Shown: positions 10,220 to 23,409, counted from the stretch's first letter. The stretch is 64,000 nt of DNA from Stenogyne calaminthoides (GCA_037126765.1 JBBCBC010000009.1:28418870-28482869); one strand, 5' to 3'. Numbers and translations are program-made. Notes: generated from the letters alone by a model not told the origin.

Positions 10220-11690
10220 TTGTTTTGACTCTGAATTTTTAAATTGTAATTTAATTCGTGGACATTAAATTTGAAATTGGATAGTAGAATCATTAGATTT
10301 TTGCGGTATCCATTTGTCATGGATTTTAATGTTTTATTTTGCATGCATATAAAAGCGTGTTTTTTTTTAATTGATTCGTTCGGATTTGTTTTTGCCTCGT
10401 GAGAAAATCACGAGTAGACTAGAATTTGTTTGATTTGATCAATGTAATAGACTAGTCTAGATCTAGGTTTATTTATTTTGTAAATAAATTATGCTTAGGA
10501 CGGAACGAAGAGACGTAAGAATTAAAGGGCGAAAATCGTAGAACGACGTAGCGAGGCTAAGGCGCTTAGTAGCGGGGCAGGCTTGAGCGGTATGTATGAG
10601 ATGACGCATGCCGCGCCTGTTGCCATCAGATGAGGGCAGGCAAAGCCCAGACGCGGGCCTTGTAGCCGCCTTCCCCCTTGTATGTGAAGCAGAATGGCAA
10701 AATCGAGGCGGCGGGGAGGCGGGCTTGTGTGAGGAATCTTGTATGACGTCTGTCGTGAGATTCTTGAATCTGCGACACATCGGCAATTTTCTGAAAGCGT
10801 CTTGAAAGTGTGAAACAAAGGCCCTAGCAGCTGGTACCTAGGCCATGGCGGGGATCTTGGCGTGCATCCAGATCCCGAATCATGTTGCTTGGCGTGGCGG
10901 TTCGAGGCGAAGTATTTTTTCGAGACGAGCGAGTGGGAGAAATTCGAGGGGCGTGTTTCTTCAAGATCATGCCAAAAAAATCAAACCATAACAATTGGAT
11001 AATTTGTGCCCAATATGTTTATTTTTTGTTTTGCTTGATTTATTTGTCTTTATCTTATGATTTTTTTTTAATTGTTTAAATGTGTTTGCATGAGGGTTGC
11101 CAAATTGAAAAATCTCAACTTCAAAATTACTAAGTATGTTTAAATAATTAATTGATAATTTTATTAGGATAATAAAATTGAATTAATTTTGACCTCCATG
11201 ATTTATTTATTTGTGAATTCTTTTGGAGAAATTCCCAAACGGAGACGGTCAAAAGATAGGTTTCACATGAATGAATTCCAAACGGATGATTGTGGGTTAT
11301 TACTAGTGGCGACGATGACCCCTCCCAGCGAGGCTCGATCAAAGCGAAATAGTAATTCTATATTTAATCATGGTTATTACTTAGGTATATAAAATTGATA
11401 TGCATATCTTCTCAAAGTCCTGTCAATTTTATATTGGTCAGTGGGAGCCAACTATTAATCTGGATATTAAGGGTTTTATTTGTTCTTGTTTGTAACCCGC
11501 TTGAATGTGTTTAAATAATGACCCACCCAACGTGGCTTATTTAAACTGTTTTTGAGATGTTGGGTGATGCATGTTCATATTTTTTGAGATTTTAATATGA
11601 TGCATGTGATCAAACCTTGTGATATATTTGTGCTTATGCATATTATTGTTTATTTCGAGTTCATCATGTCGCAACCTTTTAATCATCGTT
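10220..11690 (+). other. Copia-1 leader, non-coding
   Basis: An AT-rich stretch is followed by a GC-rich block (about 10500-10950) and then AT-rich sequence up to gag. Short reading frames here resemble no gag motif. It is the long leader usual in such Copia elements. Confidence 0.6.
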
Positions 11691-12530
11691 ATATACACTC
11701 AAAAAGAACACCAATTATCCGGAGAAAACTATAATGTTTGGAAACGTAATATGATGCATGTCCTACCGCACAAAAAACATTATTGGATTCTTGATGTACC
11801 CAAACCACGTATGCCTCTTGATGAATCAAGCCCGATCGCAAGACATGAGTATAATATTTGGGAGCAAAGTTAATGAACCCATGAAACGTGTAATCTTGAC
11901 TTCACTGTCTGATGATTTGAAACACGTTCATGAAGGTGTTGAGTCCGCTGCGGAAATTATGCAAAGTCTTGAAGAAATGTTTTCAACAAAAGACCGTATG
12001 ATTGATCAGTTTAAAAACGACAGCGTAGCTAAATTTGAAAATGATTGAGGAACACAGAAGGAGCATGTTCTCGAGTCAAGAACCATTTTAAACCCGCTTA
12101 TCTCGGAACTAAGTATTGTGATGAGGCCCAAATCAATTTCATTTGCTTACTGCGCCAAGGAGCTTCGATGAATTTTACTGTGGTTTTGTGATGAGTGATC
12201 ACATGTTTACCATGGATGATCTTCAAGAAGCCTTAAATAAAGTGGAGAAGCATTTAGGAAAGAAAGACGAAGCATTGGTGATCAAAAGCCTTTTCTCGAG
12301 ATCTAGACCAGTGGAAGGCAAGTCTCAAGAAAAGGAAAATGGTCAGAACCAAAGCAAACTCATCATTAAGAAAAGTGAGAAAAAAAGGGTTTAATGCTGG
12401 TTGGGTGTCGAAAAAACCAAAAGGAATATGTTTCAATGCGGGGAGAAAGGACATTGGAGGTCGACTGTTCAATCCCAAAAGGAAAGGAAAGAAAGGTAAT
12501 CCTCACTCACTAGTTGTTGAAACTTGTTTA
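11690..12530 (+). pseudogene. gag: Copia-1 gag, frameshifted
   Basis: Two overlapping frames give a Copia gag core: LSGENYNVWKRNMMHVL and W.LDVP at about 11730-11870, then KVNEPMKRVILTSLSDDLKH...SLEEMFST at 11862-12048, and a further piece with FTMDDLQEALNKVEKHLGKK at 12143-12394. A zinc-knuckle trace (GICFNAGRKDIGGR) follows at about 12420-12470, but its cysteine spacing is damaged. At least three frameshifts or stops separate the parts. The protein would have formed the particle coat. Confidence 0.8.
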
Positions 12531-15530
12531 GCGGCGTATGCCTCCCATTTATGGGTGGTGGATACGGATCCATCGATCATGTTTGTTTCACGTTCTGGGG
12601 TTCAAAAGGACCCGGCAACTAAGTGGAAGTGAGATCCTCATCTTTTGGGCGATCTTACGAGTGGCGGTGAAGCGATGGGAGAAGTGCACTGTCTTTTGAA
12701 GGCGAGAGTTTTAATTTTAAGAAATGTTACATGCGTTCGAGTTTTAGAAAGAATTTAATTTCGGTTTCTAAACTTTTTCATGATGGATATTCGGTTACTT
12801 TTAATAAAGTTGTTACCATTTCTCTTTATGATAAATTTATCGTCATGGAACGTTGGCGAATAATCTCTATACAATTTTGTGCACACCACTTTCAAAAATG
12901 CATCCTATAACACATCAACTATTTTAGAAAAGCGTTCATCGGGGCGTGAACAAGACACTTCTTTGACATCTAAGATTGGTCGTATAAATCGAAGGATCCA
13001 AAGGTTGGTGAAAAGCGGTTCAATAGAACTTCTCCAAGTTGAACCGTTTCCAACCTGCGAATCATGTTTGGAGGGTAAAATGACCAAGAGGGCATTTGGA
13101 GCCAAGGAATAGGGCAAAAAGTGTTAGAGATCGTTCACGGATGTATGTGGTCAATGTCAACCAAAGCAAGAGGAGGTTATGAGTATTTTGTCACTTTTAT
13201 TGATGATTACTCAAGGAATGCGGTTACATTTTCCTTATGAAGCATAAATCTGAGACCTTTGAGAAATTCAAAGAATTTAAGGCTCAAGCAGAGAATCATA
13301 TGGAAAAACGTATCAAGTCTCTACGATCTGATCGTGGGGGCGAATACCTCAGCGATGAGTTTTTGAACTACTTATCTGATGAAGGGATTGTATCCCAGCT
13401 TACTGCACCCGGAACCCCTCAACAAAGCGGGGGTTGCAGAGCGAAAAAAGCAGAACTCTTTTGGAAATGGTTAGGTCAATGATGAGTTATGCGGATCTTC
13501 CCAAGCCGTTCTGGGGTCATGCCTTGGAAACAGCGGCTTACATTCTGAACTTGGTGCCATCCAAATCGGTTCCCAAAACTCCCAAAGAATTGTGGAGCGG
13601 GCGCAAGCCTAGCATGAGACACATGAGGATTTGGGGGTGTCCGGCCTACGTGCTAGACAAGGAAGCCAGTAAATTGGATCCTCGATCAGAATTAAGGTTG
13701 TTTATAGGATACCCCGAGGGAACAAAAGGGTGTATGTTCTATGGTCCTGAAGATCAAAAGGTGGTCATAAGCACTCACTTTAGATTTTTAGAAGAAGACT
13801 ATATGAATCAAAGAAAACCCGAAGTGAGATTACCTTAAATGAGCTTAGAGGGTAAACCTCATTGCCAATTTGTCTTAGATGATATACCGGCAAACGATAC
13901 GGCTTACAAAATAGAGAGCCTCGTCGTAGTGGGAGGGTTGTTAGGCGGCTTAGAGATTCATGGGAATAGGAGAGTCCTCGGACTTGATTCCCGGACAAGA
14001 CGAATCAGACCCATGGACATATGACGAGGCACTCCAAGATAAGGATGCAGATTCTTGGCAAACAGCAATGAAAGCCGAAATGGGTTCTATGTTTCATAAT
14101 AGAGTGTGGGAGCTAGTCGAACCACTTAATGGGGTCAAACCCATTGGATCAAAGTGGGTATATAAGAGGAAAAGAGGATCTGGAAGGAAGGTTGAAACCT
14201 TCAAAGCAAGACTAGTGGCGAAAGGTTATACTCGTAAAAGAAGGGATCGATTATGAGGAAACTTTTTTCGCCGAAAGGGCCATCTTAAATCCATCTGAAT
14301 TCTCTTATCGATTGCTGCGCATTTCGACTTTGAAATCTGGCAAATGGATGTCAAGATAGCTTTCCTTAACGGAAGTCTTGACGAAGAGATCTATATGCAA
14401 CAACCCCAAGGTTTCATTGAAACAAGGCAAGAACATCTTGTTTGTAAGCTCAAGAAGTCCATTTACGGACTCAAACAGGCATCCAGAGCTTGGAACCAAT
14501 GTTTTGATCATTAAAGTCTTATGGGTTTGATCAAAACGAGTTTGAAAGTTGTGTGTATAAAAAGCGTGTCGGAAGCGCATTGGTATTCTTAGTCTTATCG
14601 TGAGGCGACATTTCGATCATCGGGAACGATGTGAAAGTGTTATCAGACGTAAGGGCATGGCTTTCAAAACAGTTTGATATGAAGGACTTAGGGGAAGCTG
14701 GACACATCCTTGGGATCAAGATCACTCGAGATCGCAAGAAAATGATGATAGGCTTATCGCAAGCTTCATACATAGACACTGTTTTTAAACGCTTCAGCAT
14801 GCAAGATTCCAAGAAAGGATTTGTACCTTTCAGGCATGGAATTCATCTATCCAAGAAAATGTCCCTAAGGCGCAAAGAGGAGATAGATAACATGAAAGGC
14901 ATTCCTTATGCTTCGGTGTCGGAAGCCTTATGTATGCAATCGTATACGAGACAGGATATTTGCTTTACAAGTAGGCATGGTGGCAAGATATCAAAAGTAA
15001 CCGGGGAAAAAGAGCATTGGACGGCGATTAAAAACATTCGAAGTATACGAAAAGAACTCGGGATAGAATGTTGGTTTATCGATCGAGTAGTCAATCCCCA
15101 TCGGTTACACGGACTCGGATTTCCAATTAGGCGTGAACTCGGGAAAAATCTACCTCGGTAGTGTGTTTTGCATGGGGGAAGGAGGCGTGACATGGAGAAG
15201 TCAAGCATAAATGCGTCATGATTCTACCATGGAAGCGAATATGTAGGCTGCTAGCGAGGCAAATGAAAAAGCGGTTTGGCTCAAGCCGTCCTAGTGGACT
15301 TAGATGTGGTTCGAATTTGCCCGGCCAGAATCAGCATTTTATTGTGACAATCTTGGAGCGATTTGCAAATTCAAGGGAACCAAGAGCCCACAAGGCCCGG
15401 CAAACACATAGAAAGGAAATACCATCTTATACGAGAAAACGTTAAGAGAGGAGATATAGATGTGGCAAAGATAGCGTCGAGGACAACCTAGCAGATCCAT
15501 TCACAAAGTGTCGCCTCTGAATACATTTGA
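12531..15530 (+). pseudogene. pol: Copia-1 pol: protease, integrase, RT, RNase H, all frameshifted
   Basis: The protease is a trace only: LWVVDTDPSIMFVS at about 12547-12595, where a DSGA-type active site is expected. GAG-pre-integrase follows at 12879-13112 (CESCLEGKMTKRAF). The integrase core spans 13130-13482, with DDYSRN, SLRSDRGGEYLSDEF and APGTPQQSG; its continuation at 13434-13838 includes WGHALETAAYILN. The RT starts at 13960 (WELVEPLNGVKPIGSKWVYK), continues with WQMDVKIAFLNGSLDEEIY and KLKKSIYGLKQASRAW, then LGIKITRD at about 14700. The catalytic YVDD is missing: around 14590 the frame reads through a stop to GDISIIGND. RNase H pieces lie at 14930-15450 (CDNLGAICK, LYEKTLREEI). The element cannot move by itself. 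Confidence 0.85.
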
Positions 15531-15571
15531 GAGACATGTGAGTGGAATGGGTGTCAAGACGTTTAACAATC

Positions 15572-15690
15572 GCTTTGAGTATAAGTGGGAGAAATTATTA
15601 GGTTCGTGTAGGTGACATTAGATGCCACGGACTCTGCGAGGCGTGTTGTAGTATACTTTAAAGCGGACTTTGAGTATAAGTGGGAGATTG
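15572..15690 (+). other. Duplicated polypurine tract before the 3' LTR
   Basis: TTTGAGTATAAGTGGGAGA occurs at about 15574-15592 and again at about 15669-15687, the second abutting the 3' LTR at 15689. The second copy is the plus-strand primer expected next to a Copia 3' LTR; the first is an upstream duplicate about 95 bases away. Confidence 0.75.
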
Positions 15691-17538
15691 TTGGGATTAT
15701 CTTGAAAAAGTATGCTTTTTACTTTGTATAATCAAACTGAATTTTTCGGACTTATTTCTTTGAAATAAATTGTTTATCATCGATGCTTTAAATATGATTG
15801 AATGTTATATATATTTCTTTGCATAACTGTTCAATAATTACGACGTGTTACTTTGTAGTTAATTTAGTGATACCGGATCACGCGAAGATTAAATTAATGG
15901 TCCTTTGTAACTAAAAAGTCGCCATTCACGACCTAGATGGAAATGAACAACCATCGCGAAAAGGTTGAGGTGTAAGGCGGGATTGGTTTGTCTTGACCAA
16001 GAGATTACACTAGTGCATGACCGATCTTGTTGAATAGGACCTACATGAGGATAAATTCTTGGAATCGAACAAGGAAGAATAAGACCTCGGTGGTTCGTTG
16101 TTTCTTAACCTTCGTCCCTTAAATAGGATCACGTGGGATTGGTAACTATTGCTTTGACTTATCATGGGTAGCGAATCGAGAGAGATTCAATACTTTTTAT
16201 CTTGGGCAATATTATTGGTCACATGTGATTCTTAAGATTTAATCTGAAGAATCGTGTGCAAATCGTTTGATTGATTTGCCCTTGGGAGGTTCATAAGTTT
16301 TATCATACCAAACCTTGCAAGTGGAATTAGTTTTAGGTATGGATAATAATGTTGAACCGTTCCTCGACCAAGGACAAAAGATATTAATTAACGGAAAGCT
16401 ATTTGGTGACTTGAATTAATTAATGGGCTAGATAATCTTAAACACGAAGGAAATAATGGGGAGCCATATCGATCGTAATATGGGTTAAGATGGATGGTGC
16501 AATATTAATTATGTAGTGGGATTAATTAATATTTATGGGCTTGAATTATATTGTGGCTCAATATTAGATATTCAAGATCCATTAGAAGGTCAATCTTAAT
16601 TCTCCTAAAGGCCCCCGAGAGTAGTCCAACATATAGTCCAATAAGCTGAAAAAGGTGATTAAAATAAAATAAATATTATTTGCTTATATTTCCTCTAATT
16701 TTTTGAAATTTATGGATAAAAAGAGGAGAAAAGATTTTCTTTGAATTTTGTTATGGAATGAAGATATGTATTCTTGGAATACAAGATTATCTCATTAAAT
16801 TCAAGAAATCTCCCACTTGGTTATTCATAGTGATATTTGAAATTTTGGAAAATAGAGGGCAAGAAAGATTTTCTTGATTTTCTTGAAAATATATTATGGA
16901 AGATATGTATTTCTTGAAATACAAGAATATCTCATAAATTCAAGAAGATCCAAATCTTGGATTCTTGCATCATCAAATTTTCGAAAATAATGTCCATAAT
17001 AGAGGAGGTGGGATTTTTGTGGAATATTTTAATTATGGGAAAAAGAATATAAGGGATATATTCAAGATTTCTTGGTGACCAAGAAAAATCTTTTCCCACA
17101 TTGAAAAATCACACAAATTTCGTTCACCCTCCCTCCTATAAATAGGGGATGATTAGTTCATTCCCAAGTACAATTCCATGTGCTGGAAATATTAGCAAAT
17201 CCACGAAAGTGGTGCAACAAAGTTTATTTTTTCCTTTTGTTAATTGTTCATGAGTATCCTTCCACCGGATTGTCGAAAGCAAGGGCTAAAGGGAATACTT
17301 GGGAAGTCCTTTTGGTTAGTCCGTCAGACCAAAGTCTTTGCCATCCCGAGAGAATGCGTTCACGTAAAACCCGTAGATTCCGCATCGTAGGTTTTACGTG
17401 GCTTTTTATATGCATGATTTGTTGTTGCAATTATTATTTGAATTAATATAGAATTAATTCATGCTAGTAATAATTAATGAATTAAATTTGTATTTAAATA
17501 TTCACCCCGAATAGATCTGTGCAACTCATTCCCCAACA
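15689..17538 (+). repeat. Copia-1 3' LTR
   Basis: Starts TGTTGGGATTATCTTG and ends ATTCCCCAACA, followed by ATTGG. It is collinear with the 5' LTR, with a TATA box at about 17137-17145. Differences from the 5' copy include TACTGCTTTG to TACTTTG and GCTCAGATTGG to GCGGGATTGG. Confidence 0.93.
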
Positions 17539-17543
17539 ATTGG

Positions 17544-18156
17544 GCCCTAAAAAACTTAATCCCTTTTATTTACAACTTTTGGATTCTTACAAACACCACT
17601 CCTCGTAATTATACTAACTCATTTCTTCCATGAATGGTGTAGATAATTTTGGTTCAATAATAAGGACAAATTTTCTAAAAACCTATACAATTCTCTTAAT
17701 ATTCTAAAAAATTCTAAAATTATTCAAGAATTTTTTTTTAGAACCCATTCAAGTAAAGCTTACCTTTACTATTCTACATAATTTGAGAGATAAATAGAAG
17801 ACTATATCTTCAAGTATATGAGGCCAACAAGCCGATCAATTCAGGCCCAGAAATACGTCAAATATTTAGGGGTCCATTTTTATAGTACATTTTATATATA
17901 TTATAAACTAAATTAAATATAAAGAAAGACTATAATATAGTTTATTTATTAATTTTTATATATTGTATTTCACATACACGTGTTCGAATTCACTTAGTTA
18001 TAAATTTTTATATTTTTTATCATTAAATTTTTATATCACATAATAAAAAAAATCATGTAATGTATAGAATCAGTGCCTAATTTAATATAAGAAGCATATT
18101 TTTTCTTTTTAATGGAACCCGAAAAAATGCTGAATTAACATAACACAATTAACATC
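17544..18156. other. AT-rich spacer, nothing recognised
   Basis: No coding motif or repeat structure was seen between Copia-1 and the CACTA element. Confidence 0.5.
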
Positions 18157-18189
18157 CTACACTAATACACATTTGGGTCTGTACAGCTG

Positions 18190-18320
18190 TTAAAAAAGCC
18201 CTTAGAGAGCGGTTATAACAGCTGTCCAAGCTTGGACAACTATTAAAAAACCGCTGTCCAAAAGTTGGGCTTGGGATGGCCGGTTTTCAAACCGCATTCA
18301 AAAGGGCTTGGACTGTGATT
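18190..18320. repeat. CACTA left subterminal repeats
   Basis: Several copies of an ACAGCTGTCCAAG / AACCGCTGTCCAA unit occur in both orientations. They mirror those at the right end. Confidence 0.75.
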
Positions 18321-18737
18321 TAATAACATTGTTTAACTTATTTTTTTTATAATTTTCGTTTATTATGTTAAATAGGCAATGATTTATTAACATTTGTCCA
18401 ATATCTTTTTTAATTATTAATTTATATTTTAAAAATCCTATAATAAAACTATAAACCAAAACTTATATATCGTCAATACCATAAACCATAAACCAAAAAT
18501 CCTATAATAAAATCATAAACCAAAACTTATACCACATATATATATACCAAAACATCAAATAAATAAACATACACATCATGAAATAAATAAACATACAATC
18601 ATAAACATACGTCCAATACACCAAAAACATGAAATATATATCATCACAAATATATAATTTAATTACATGCTACCAAAATTTCAAACAATGATCACTCAAT
18701 ATCGTATGAGTATAAGAATCGATTGTAAAGGTACCCG

Positions 18738-21700
18738 ATCAATCGTTTTTCCATTTTTCTCGATCTTTTCTTAGAGTAAGACTTGAGCTCACGTTCATAG
18801 ACAAACTGCAAACAACGAATCAATCAATATAGTATGAATTTTTATTCAATCAATAATAATTTAAATAAATCGATAAATTGACTTACATTGAGAGGAATGT
18901 TCGTTAGAGAAGCGTGGAGTATATCTTCAATAAAGCAACACACAAAATGTCCACAATGTTCATTATCTCATTGCCTCGGAACCTGTTGATTAACAATTAT
19001 AATCACGTATTACAATTATGATTTCTTTCTATTAATTTGATAATTTACTAAATTAAATTTACCTTAATGTTAATCTAGTTCACTTTATTTAACTTAGATC
19101 TTGAACCTTGACTCGAAGAAGCGACTCGATACATCGTCATCACACTATTATTATTATAATTAAAAAATAAAAATAGATTAAATATGCATAATTTTAAAAA
19201 GTAAAACAAATCATTGTATAGAATATTAAAAATGAACTTACGACTTTCCATATATGAAAGCGAGATCAGGCGATTTGAATAAACTCCATCATGAGCTGGG
19301 TCCATAAAATACACACTTAATGTATTCATGTGTATGGCGACCAACACCCAATGGTTCCTATATTATATTGAGAATATTAAAATTAACTACAAATTTAGCA
19401 TATATATGTGCAAATATTATAAACATGAATACAAATTTTAACGAAATGTTTATCACTCACCCCACATTTGTTGGCAAAAAAAATGAGATGATCGCTCGGT
19501 TTGATTCAACATATAATTAACTAACCCATCCATAGTGCATACCCTATCACCCAATATGCAAGATACAGGGGAGACAAAAGGAATACATTCCACTTGCTCG
19601 GACATCTACGGAGAGATATACCTCACCCAAATATCTTTAACCAACATATATCGCTAATTAATATTTAAAAAGAAAATTAAACTATGAGAAAGTGAATATT
19701 GAGAATTAGTAAACACATACGAGGTAAAAGGGCTATGGTGGTTGCACTCAACCACTCGTCATTCAAGACTTGCGACATGTTCTCATTTGGCGAATTCTTG
19801 GAAAATATTACGATGAAAGTGAGCAAGCATGGGAGGCTGTGGCGATCTCGAAAAGCATTAGGCGATACCATCGGGTGCACCCTAGACGTACATAATCATC
19901 GTGATCTAAGTCTCGGTCATGGGATAACGAGAAATTAGCTTGATGGAGTCCTCGTTCTCCCCTCATTTTATCTACGACACCCCCGATTTCTCTTTAGCCT
20001 TTTGTGGTGATTTCTTAGAGGCATTTGTGGTGTCGTGATTTTACAATTAATTTGCAATATTATTTAGAACCACAAATAAGATAATGAACTTTAATAACAT
20101 ATATTTTACCCTCATGGTCTTTAGAGACCAAGTTGCTTTCGGCCATTCGATGAAGTGCCCGCCACACGTTCGATTGTGATGGCTTCATCGATTGGTTTTT
20201 AAGATTGAATCCTCTTGTCCGATTCACGGGTACATCGAGTGTGACCCTCATGAAACCGGGGAGTGATGAGATGACCATGAATCATTCCATGGGAGCTGTC
20301 AACGTTCTGTGGCCACCAACCGTCGGGATCCTCCAAATAAAAAGGTAATAAAAAGGTGGTTGGTACATTCGAATAAGATATTTAGTTAGAAAATTTTAAT
20401 ACACCGGTCTTTAATTAAAACAAATGTGAGACATGCATATCGATACGAGAGACGTTTTGAAGTGCCTCAATAAAAGTCGTCCCTAGGGTTATTTGAAAAA
20501 CATAGCATTAGCGACACTTATGTTCACGAACTTGCTCCACTCGACGATATTTCCGTGGCTCGTTCTTCTCTCGGACCTCAAATGTTCCACATCTTTAGAC
20601 AACTTGGCAACTGTTCGTTAGTATACCCCACCATATTCATGGCTTGAAGAACAGGTGCCATAGCTAACGATGTCTTAAATCACGCCATATCCGACACTCC
20701 GTGGCGGTAGGGATGCTCACGGCAAACTATAGCCATCCAAGCAGATCATCGGGGCCAATAATGCGAATGTCTTGAGGCGTCATGGTGCGAGATAGACGCT
20801 CTGAATCACAAAAACAAAAGATTATTATTTAATTATTTGTTTATAAATAATAGTTTTGTAATTGAAAGATAAATTAATGGATAGATTACGAACTTCCCGA
20901 TGATTTTTTGTGCCTTTGGGATCGTGAATATTCCGTCTCGACCTTTACGGTGATACGAAATAAGTCGAAATGGGTAACAATTAGCTTACTCTCTCTTTTT
21001 TTTCTTCTTTCTTCTTTCTCACGATAGTGATGAGCGTGTCCCTTTATTAGATATATTAAAAGTGAATATATAAAAAAAATTAAAAGTTAGGATTTTGATC
21101 TCACCATATTTTCTCTTATTCGTGCATAACCTTTGTTCAAGCCACGATATTGCACCTCCATCGACTTGGCTTGATCGCAATTTTTTATTACTTGATTCTC
21201 GTTATAATAGAAATATGATAAACTTTGAAAAACTATATCGTTAGAAATTGAAATGACATTGATCAATTTTTGCAGAAATCATCCTCCATAGCTCGCTCAC
21301 AAACTCCTCGATATGGAGCCACCATAGGGCTATTTCGACGTCTCTGGGAGGCGGACTAGTCGAGTAAAGACTAGTTTCAGGATCTCGTGTGTTACTTCTC
21401 AACCAAGTCCGAAAATTCTTGGCCATTACTCCAGCTTGCGACAATATTTGCTTCTTCTTTGTGTGTTCAAGACCTCTGAATGTAGTCTATATGCATATAA
21501 CATAACAATTTAGTAAATTTAAGGGTCATACTACAACTTTCAATAAATATATAATTAACATACCGTAAGTTCGTCCCATATTCTTTCCTTCAAAAAAGTG
21601 GGTTTGAAATTTACGCCCGATCCTTGGCGAAAGACGATAGGGATCACGCCTCACATTGCGGCTCAATGTAGAAGGACAACGACTCACTCTCTTTTCCTAT

Positions 21701-22060
21701 TGCTGTCCAAACTCATTGAGCGATAAGCTGCAATAACATAGTATTTAATTATGTTCAACGATCAATCAATATATTTATCGATTTCAAATTTGTTCAATTG
21801 TAATAAAATTACTTGAAGTGTTTTCCCTTGCTTACTTCTGAGCTCTCTTAATAGATGACATGGTGACTATACCCCGAGTGCACTTCTCCCCGGAGTTGCT
21901 AGTGGTGGTGGGAGCATCAGTGTCACACTCTCTCAAGTCATCAGGATGTTGTCGATCATATGCACCATGATCATATGCGCCATGATCTCCATCAGAATAT
22001 CCATCATCATCTCCATCATCTTGGGATATGGCAAAGCGAGACATGATCCGTAAAAGCGGA
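18738..22060 (-). pseudogene. CACTA-borne protein: Ptta/En/Spm-like region plus Ulp1 protease domain
   Basis: The minus strand starts at about 22056 (MSRFAISQDDGDDDG, acidic), then RGIVTMSSIKRAQK and, after a 4-base disruption, QGKTLQ. This is the start of the plant Ptta/En/Spm transposase-associated domain. Pieces of its continuation lie at 21585-21730 (GKESESLSFYI, KERIWDELT) and 21241-21480 (AGVMAKNFRTWLR). The C-terminal part matches the C48 Ulp1 (SUMO-protease) fold: NHWVLVAIHMNTLSVYFMDP at about 19290-19356 gives the catalytic His and Asp, and EHCGHFVCCFIEDIL at about 18915-18962 gives the catalytic Cys. The end is about 18738. Exons are separated by introns, and several frameshifts break the N-terminal half. 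Such proteins occur in plant CACTA and MULE elements; their role in transposition is not settled. Confidence 0.7.
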
Positions 22061-22559
22061 AAAACAACATTTAATAAATAAAAAACAAACAATATTCAAT
22101 AAACTATAGGAACTAGAGATGCCTATAGGAAAGACAATATGAAGACTGCTTCTCAAGATAATTATCTTAAAGTATTAAACCTAAAAGCATACCTAACTAT
22201 ACTTAATATACATTCATTTTAATTTTCTAATTTTGAAATCCTTCCAATTTTTCACTCATTCACAAATTTTGTTACTTCTCAAGACAATATGTATCCTAAT
22301 GTATCACCATTAATCATCATTAATCATTAATCACTATCCATTCATTATATTAATAATCAAAATATATCCTAATGTATTAATTCTAATTTATGCTTAAATC
22401 CTCACACAAGCATATTATCAAACACCTTAAGTGCATTATTCATCTCTAACAAAATGTTCATTTCTAACACTAACAAAAATTCATTCAAGCCACTAACAAC
22501 AATTAATCCAAGCTACTAACAACAATATAATTAAACCAACATTAATCCCACACTAACAA

Positions 22560-22702
22560 CAATTAATCATAACAAATTAGCTATATATATCCTAAGAATT
22601 AATCCTAAACATATATATATAAACACATATATATATATATATATCCTAACAATTAATCTCAAACATATATATATATATATATTCTAACAATAATTAATCC
22701 CA

Positions 22703-22733
<31 letters not shown>

Positions 22734-22830
22734 CCTAACAATTAATTCCAAACACACACACACACATATATATTAATTAAATATATATACATATATACAT
22801 ATATATATAAAAGAAAAAATACCTATATAT
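22560..22830. repeat. AT/TA microsatellite block inside CACTA
   Basis: Long (AT)n runs alternate with a recurring ATCCTAACAATTAAT unit, at least four times between about 22600 and 22750. Confidence 0.85.
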
Positions 22831-22834
22831 ATAT

Positions 22835-23143
22835 GGAGGAGGAAGGCGGCGACGGCGGCGGCGGTAGGGGAGGATGGCGACGGCGGGGGCGGTAGGGGAG
22901 GGCAGCGGCGGTGGTAGGAGAGGGAGGGAGGAGGGGGCGCGACGATTTGGGGGAGAGGGAGAAGCTAGCTTGGTCAACGGCGACGGTGGCGATTTGGTTG
23001 GAGGAGGAAACCGACGACAACTCGCGATTTGGGTGAGAGGGAGGAGCTAGGTCTTCGGTTTTTGCGACGATTTGGGGGGAGAGGAATAATTGGGGAGAAG
23101 AAATGAAGGCAGCAGGGTTCTGGACTACTCGTACGCGGAGCAT
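22835..23143 (-). other. GC-rich block, possible first exon or 5' UTR of the CACTA gene
   Basis: The sequence is rich in GGCGGC and GGGAGG units. On the minus strand an open frame from 23143 gives a Pro/Ser/Arg-rich peptide of 106 codons. Its position, next to the right end and upstream of the transposon gene, fits a leader or first exon. The composition is too simple to call it protein. Confidence 0.35.
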
Positions 23144-23149
23144 ATATCT

Positions 23150-23395
23150 GATATAAAAAAAAAAGAGCGGTTATTAACCGCTGTCCAAGTGTTTACTTAG
23201 ACAGCGGTTATTAACCGCTGTGCAAGTGATCTTGCAATGCGGTTTAAAACCGCTTTCCAAGTTTTATTCTTGGACAGCGGTTTCAAACCACGGTCTTTTT
23301 TTTTTTTTTTTTTTTAATAAAACCGCTCTCCAAGCTATAACTTGGATAACTGTTTGAAAAAAGAGCTGTCCAAGTGCAGCTGTGCAAGCTTAAAT
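23150..23395. repeat. CACTA right subterminal repeats
   Basis: At least four units of GCGGTTATTAACCGCTGT type and their variants occur here, plus a T-run at about 23299-23316. They face the left-end set. Confidence 0.8.
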
Positions 23396-23409
23396 GTGCA
23401 GTAGTGCTA

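Larger units (their letters stand above)
8353..17538 (+). mobile_element. Copia-1: complete but broken Copia retrotransposon, 9.2 kb
   Basis: Two LTRs of about 1.85 kb, TG...CA ends and a perfect 5-bp target duplication ATTGG (8348-8352 and 17539-17543) define the element. Between the LTRs, in order, lie a degenerate tRNA-Met primer site, a GC-rich leader, gag, a protease trace, GAG-pre-integrase, integrase, reverse transcriptase and RNase H, then a polypurine tract. Integrase before RT is the Copia order. Many frameshifts and stops mean no intact polyprotein. The two LTRs differ by many small indels, often at CAG/CTG. Confidence 0.93.
18160..23406 (-). mobile_element. CACTA (En/Spm) DNA transposon, 5.2 kb
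   Basis: The left end is CACTAATACACATTTGGG; the complement of the right end is CACTACTGCACATTTAAG. Both continue into a shared GTACAGCTG/GCACAGCTG block. A 3-bp duplication CTA flanks it (18157-18159 and 23407-23409). Subterminal regions carry repeated CCGCTGTCCAAG/CTTGGACAGCGG hairpin units, the usual binding sites of CACTA transposases. It encodes one broken minus-strand gene; no TNP2-type transposase was recognised, so it is probably non-autonomous. Confidence 0.9.

Noticed and set aside
10469..10818. Overlapping frames of about 100 codons on the minus strand in the GC-rich Copia-1 leader
   Set aside because: No motif; explained by GC-rich leader composition.
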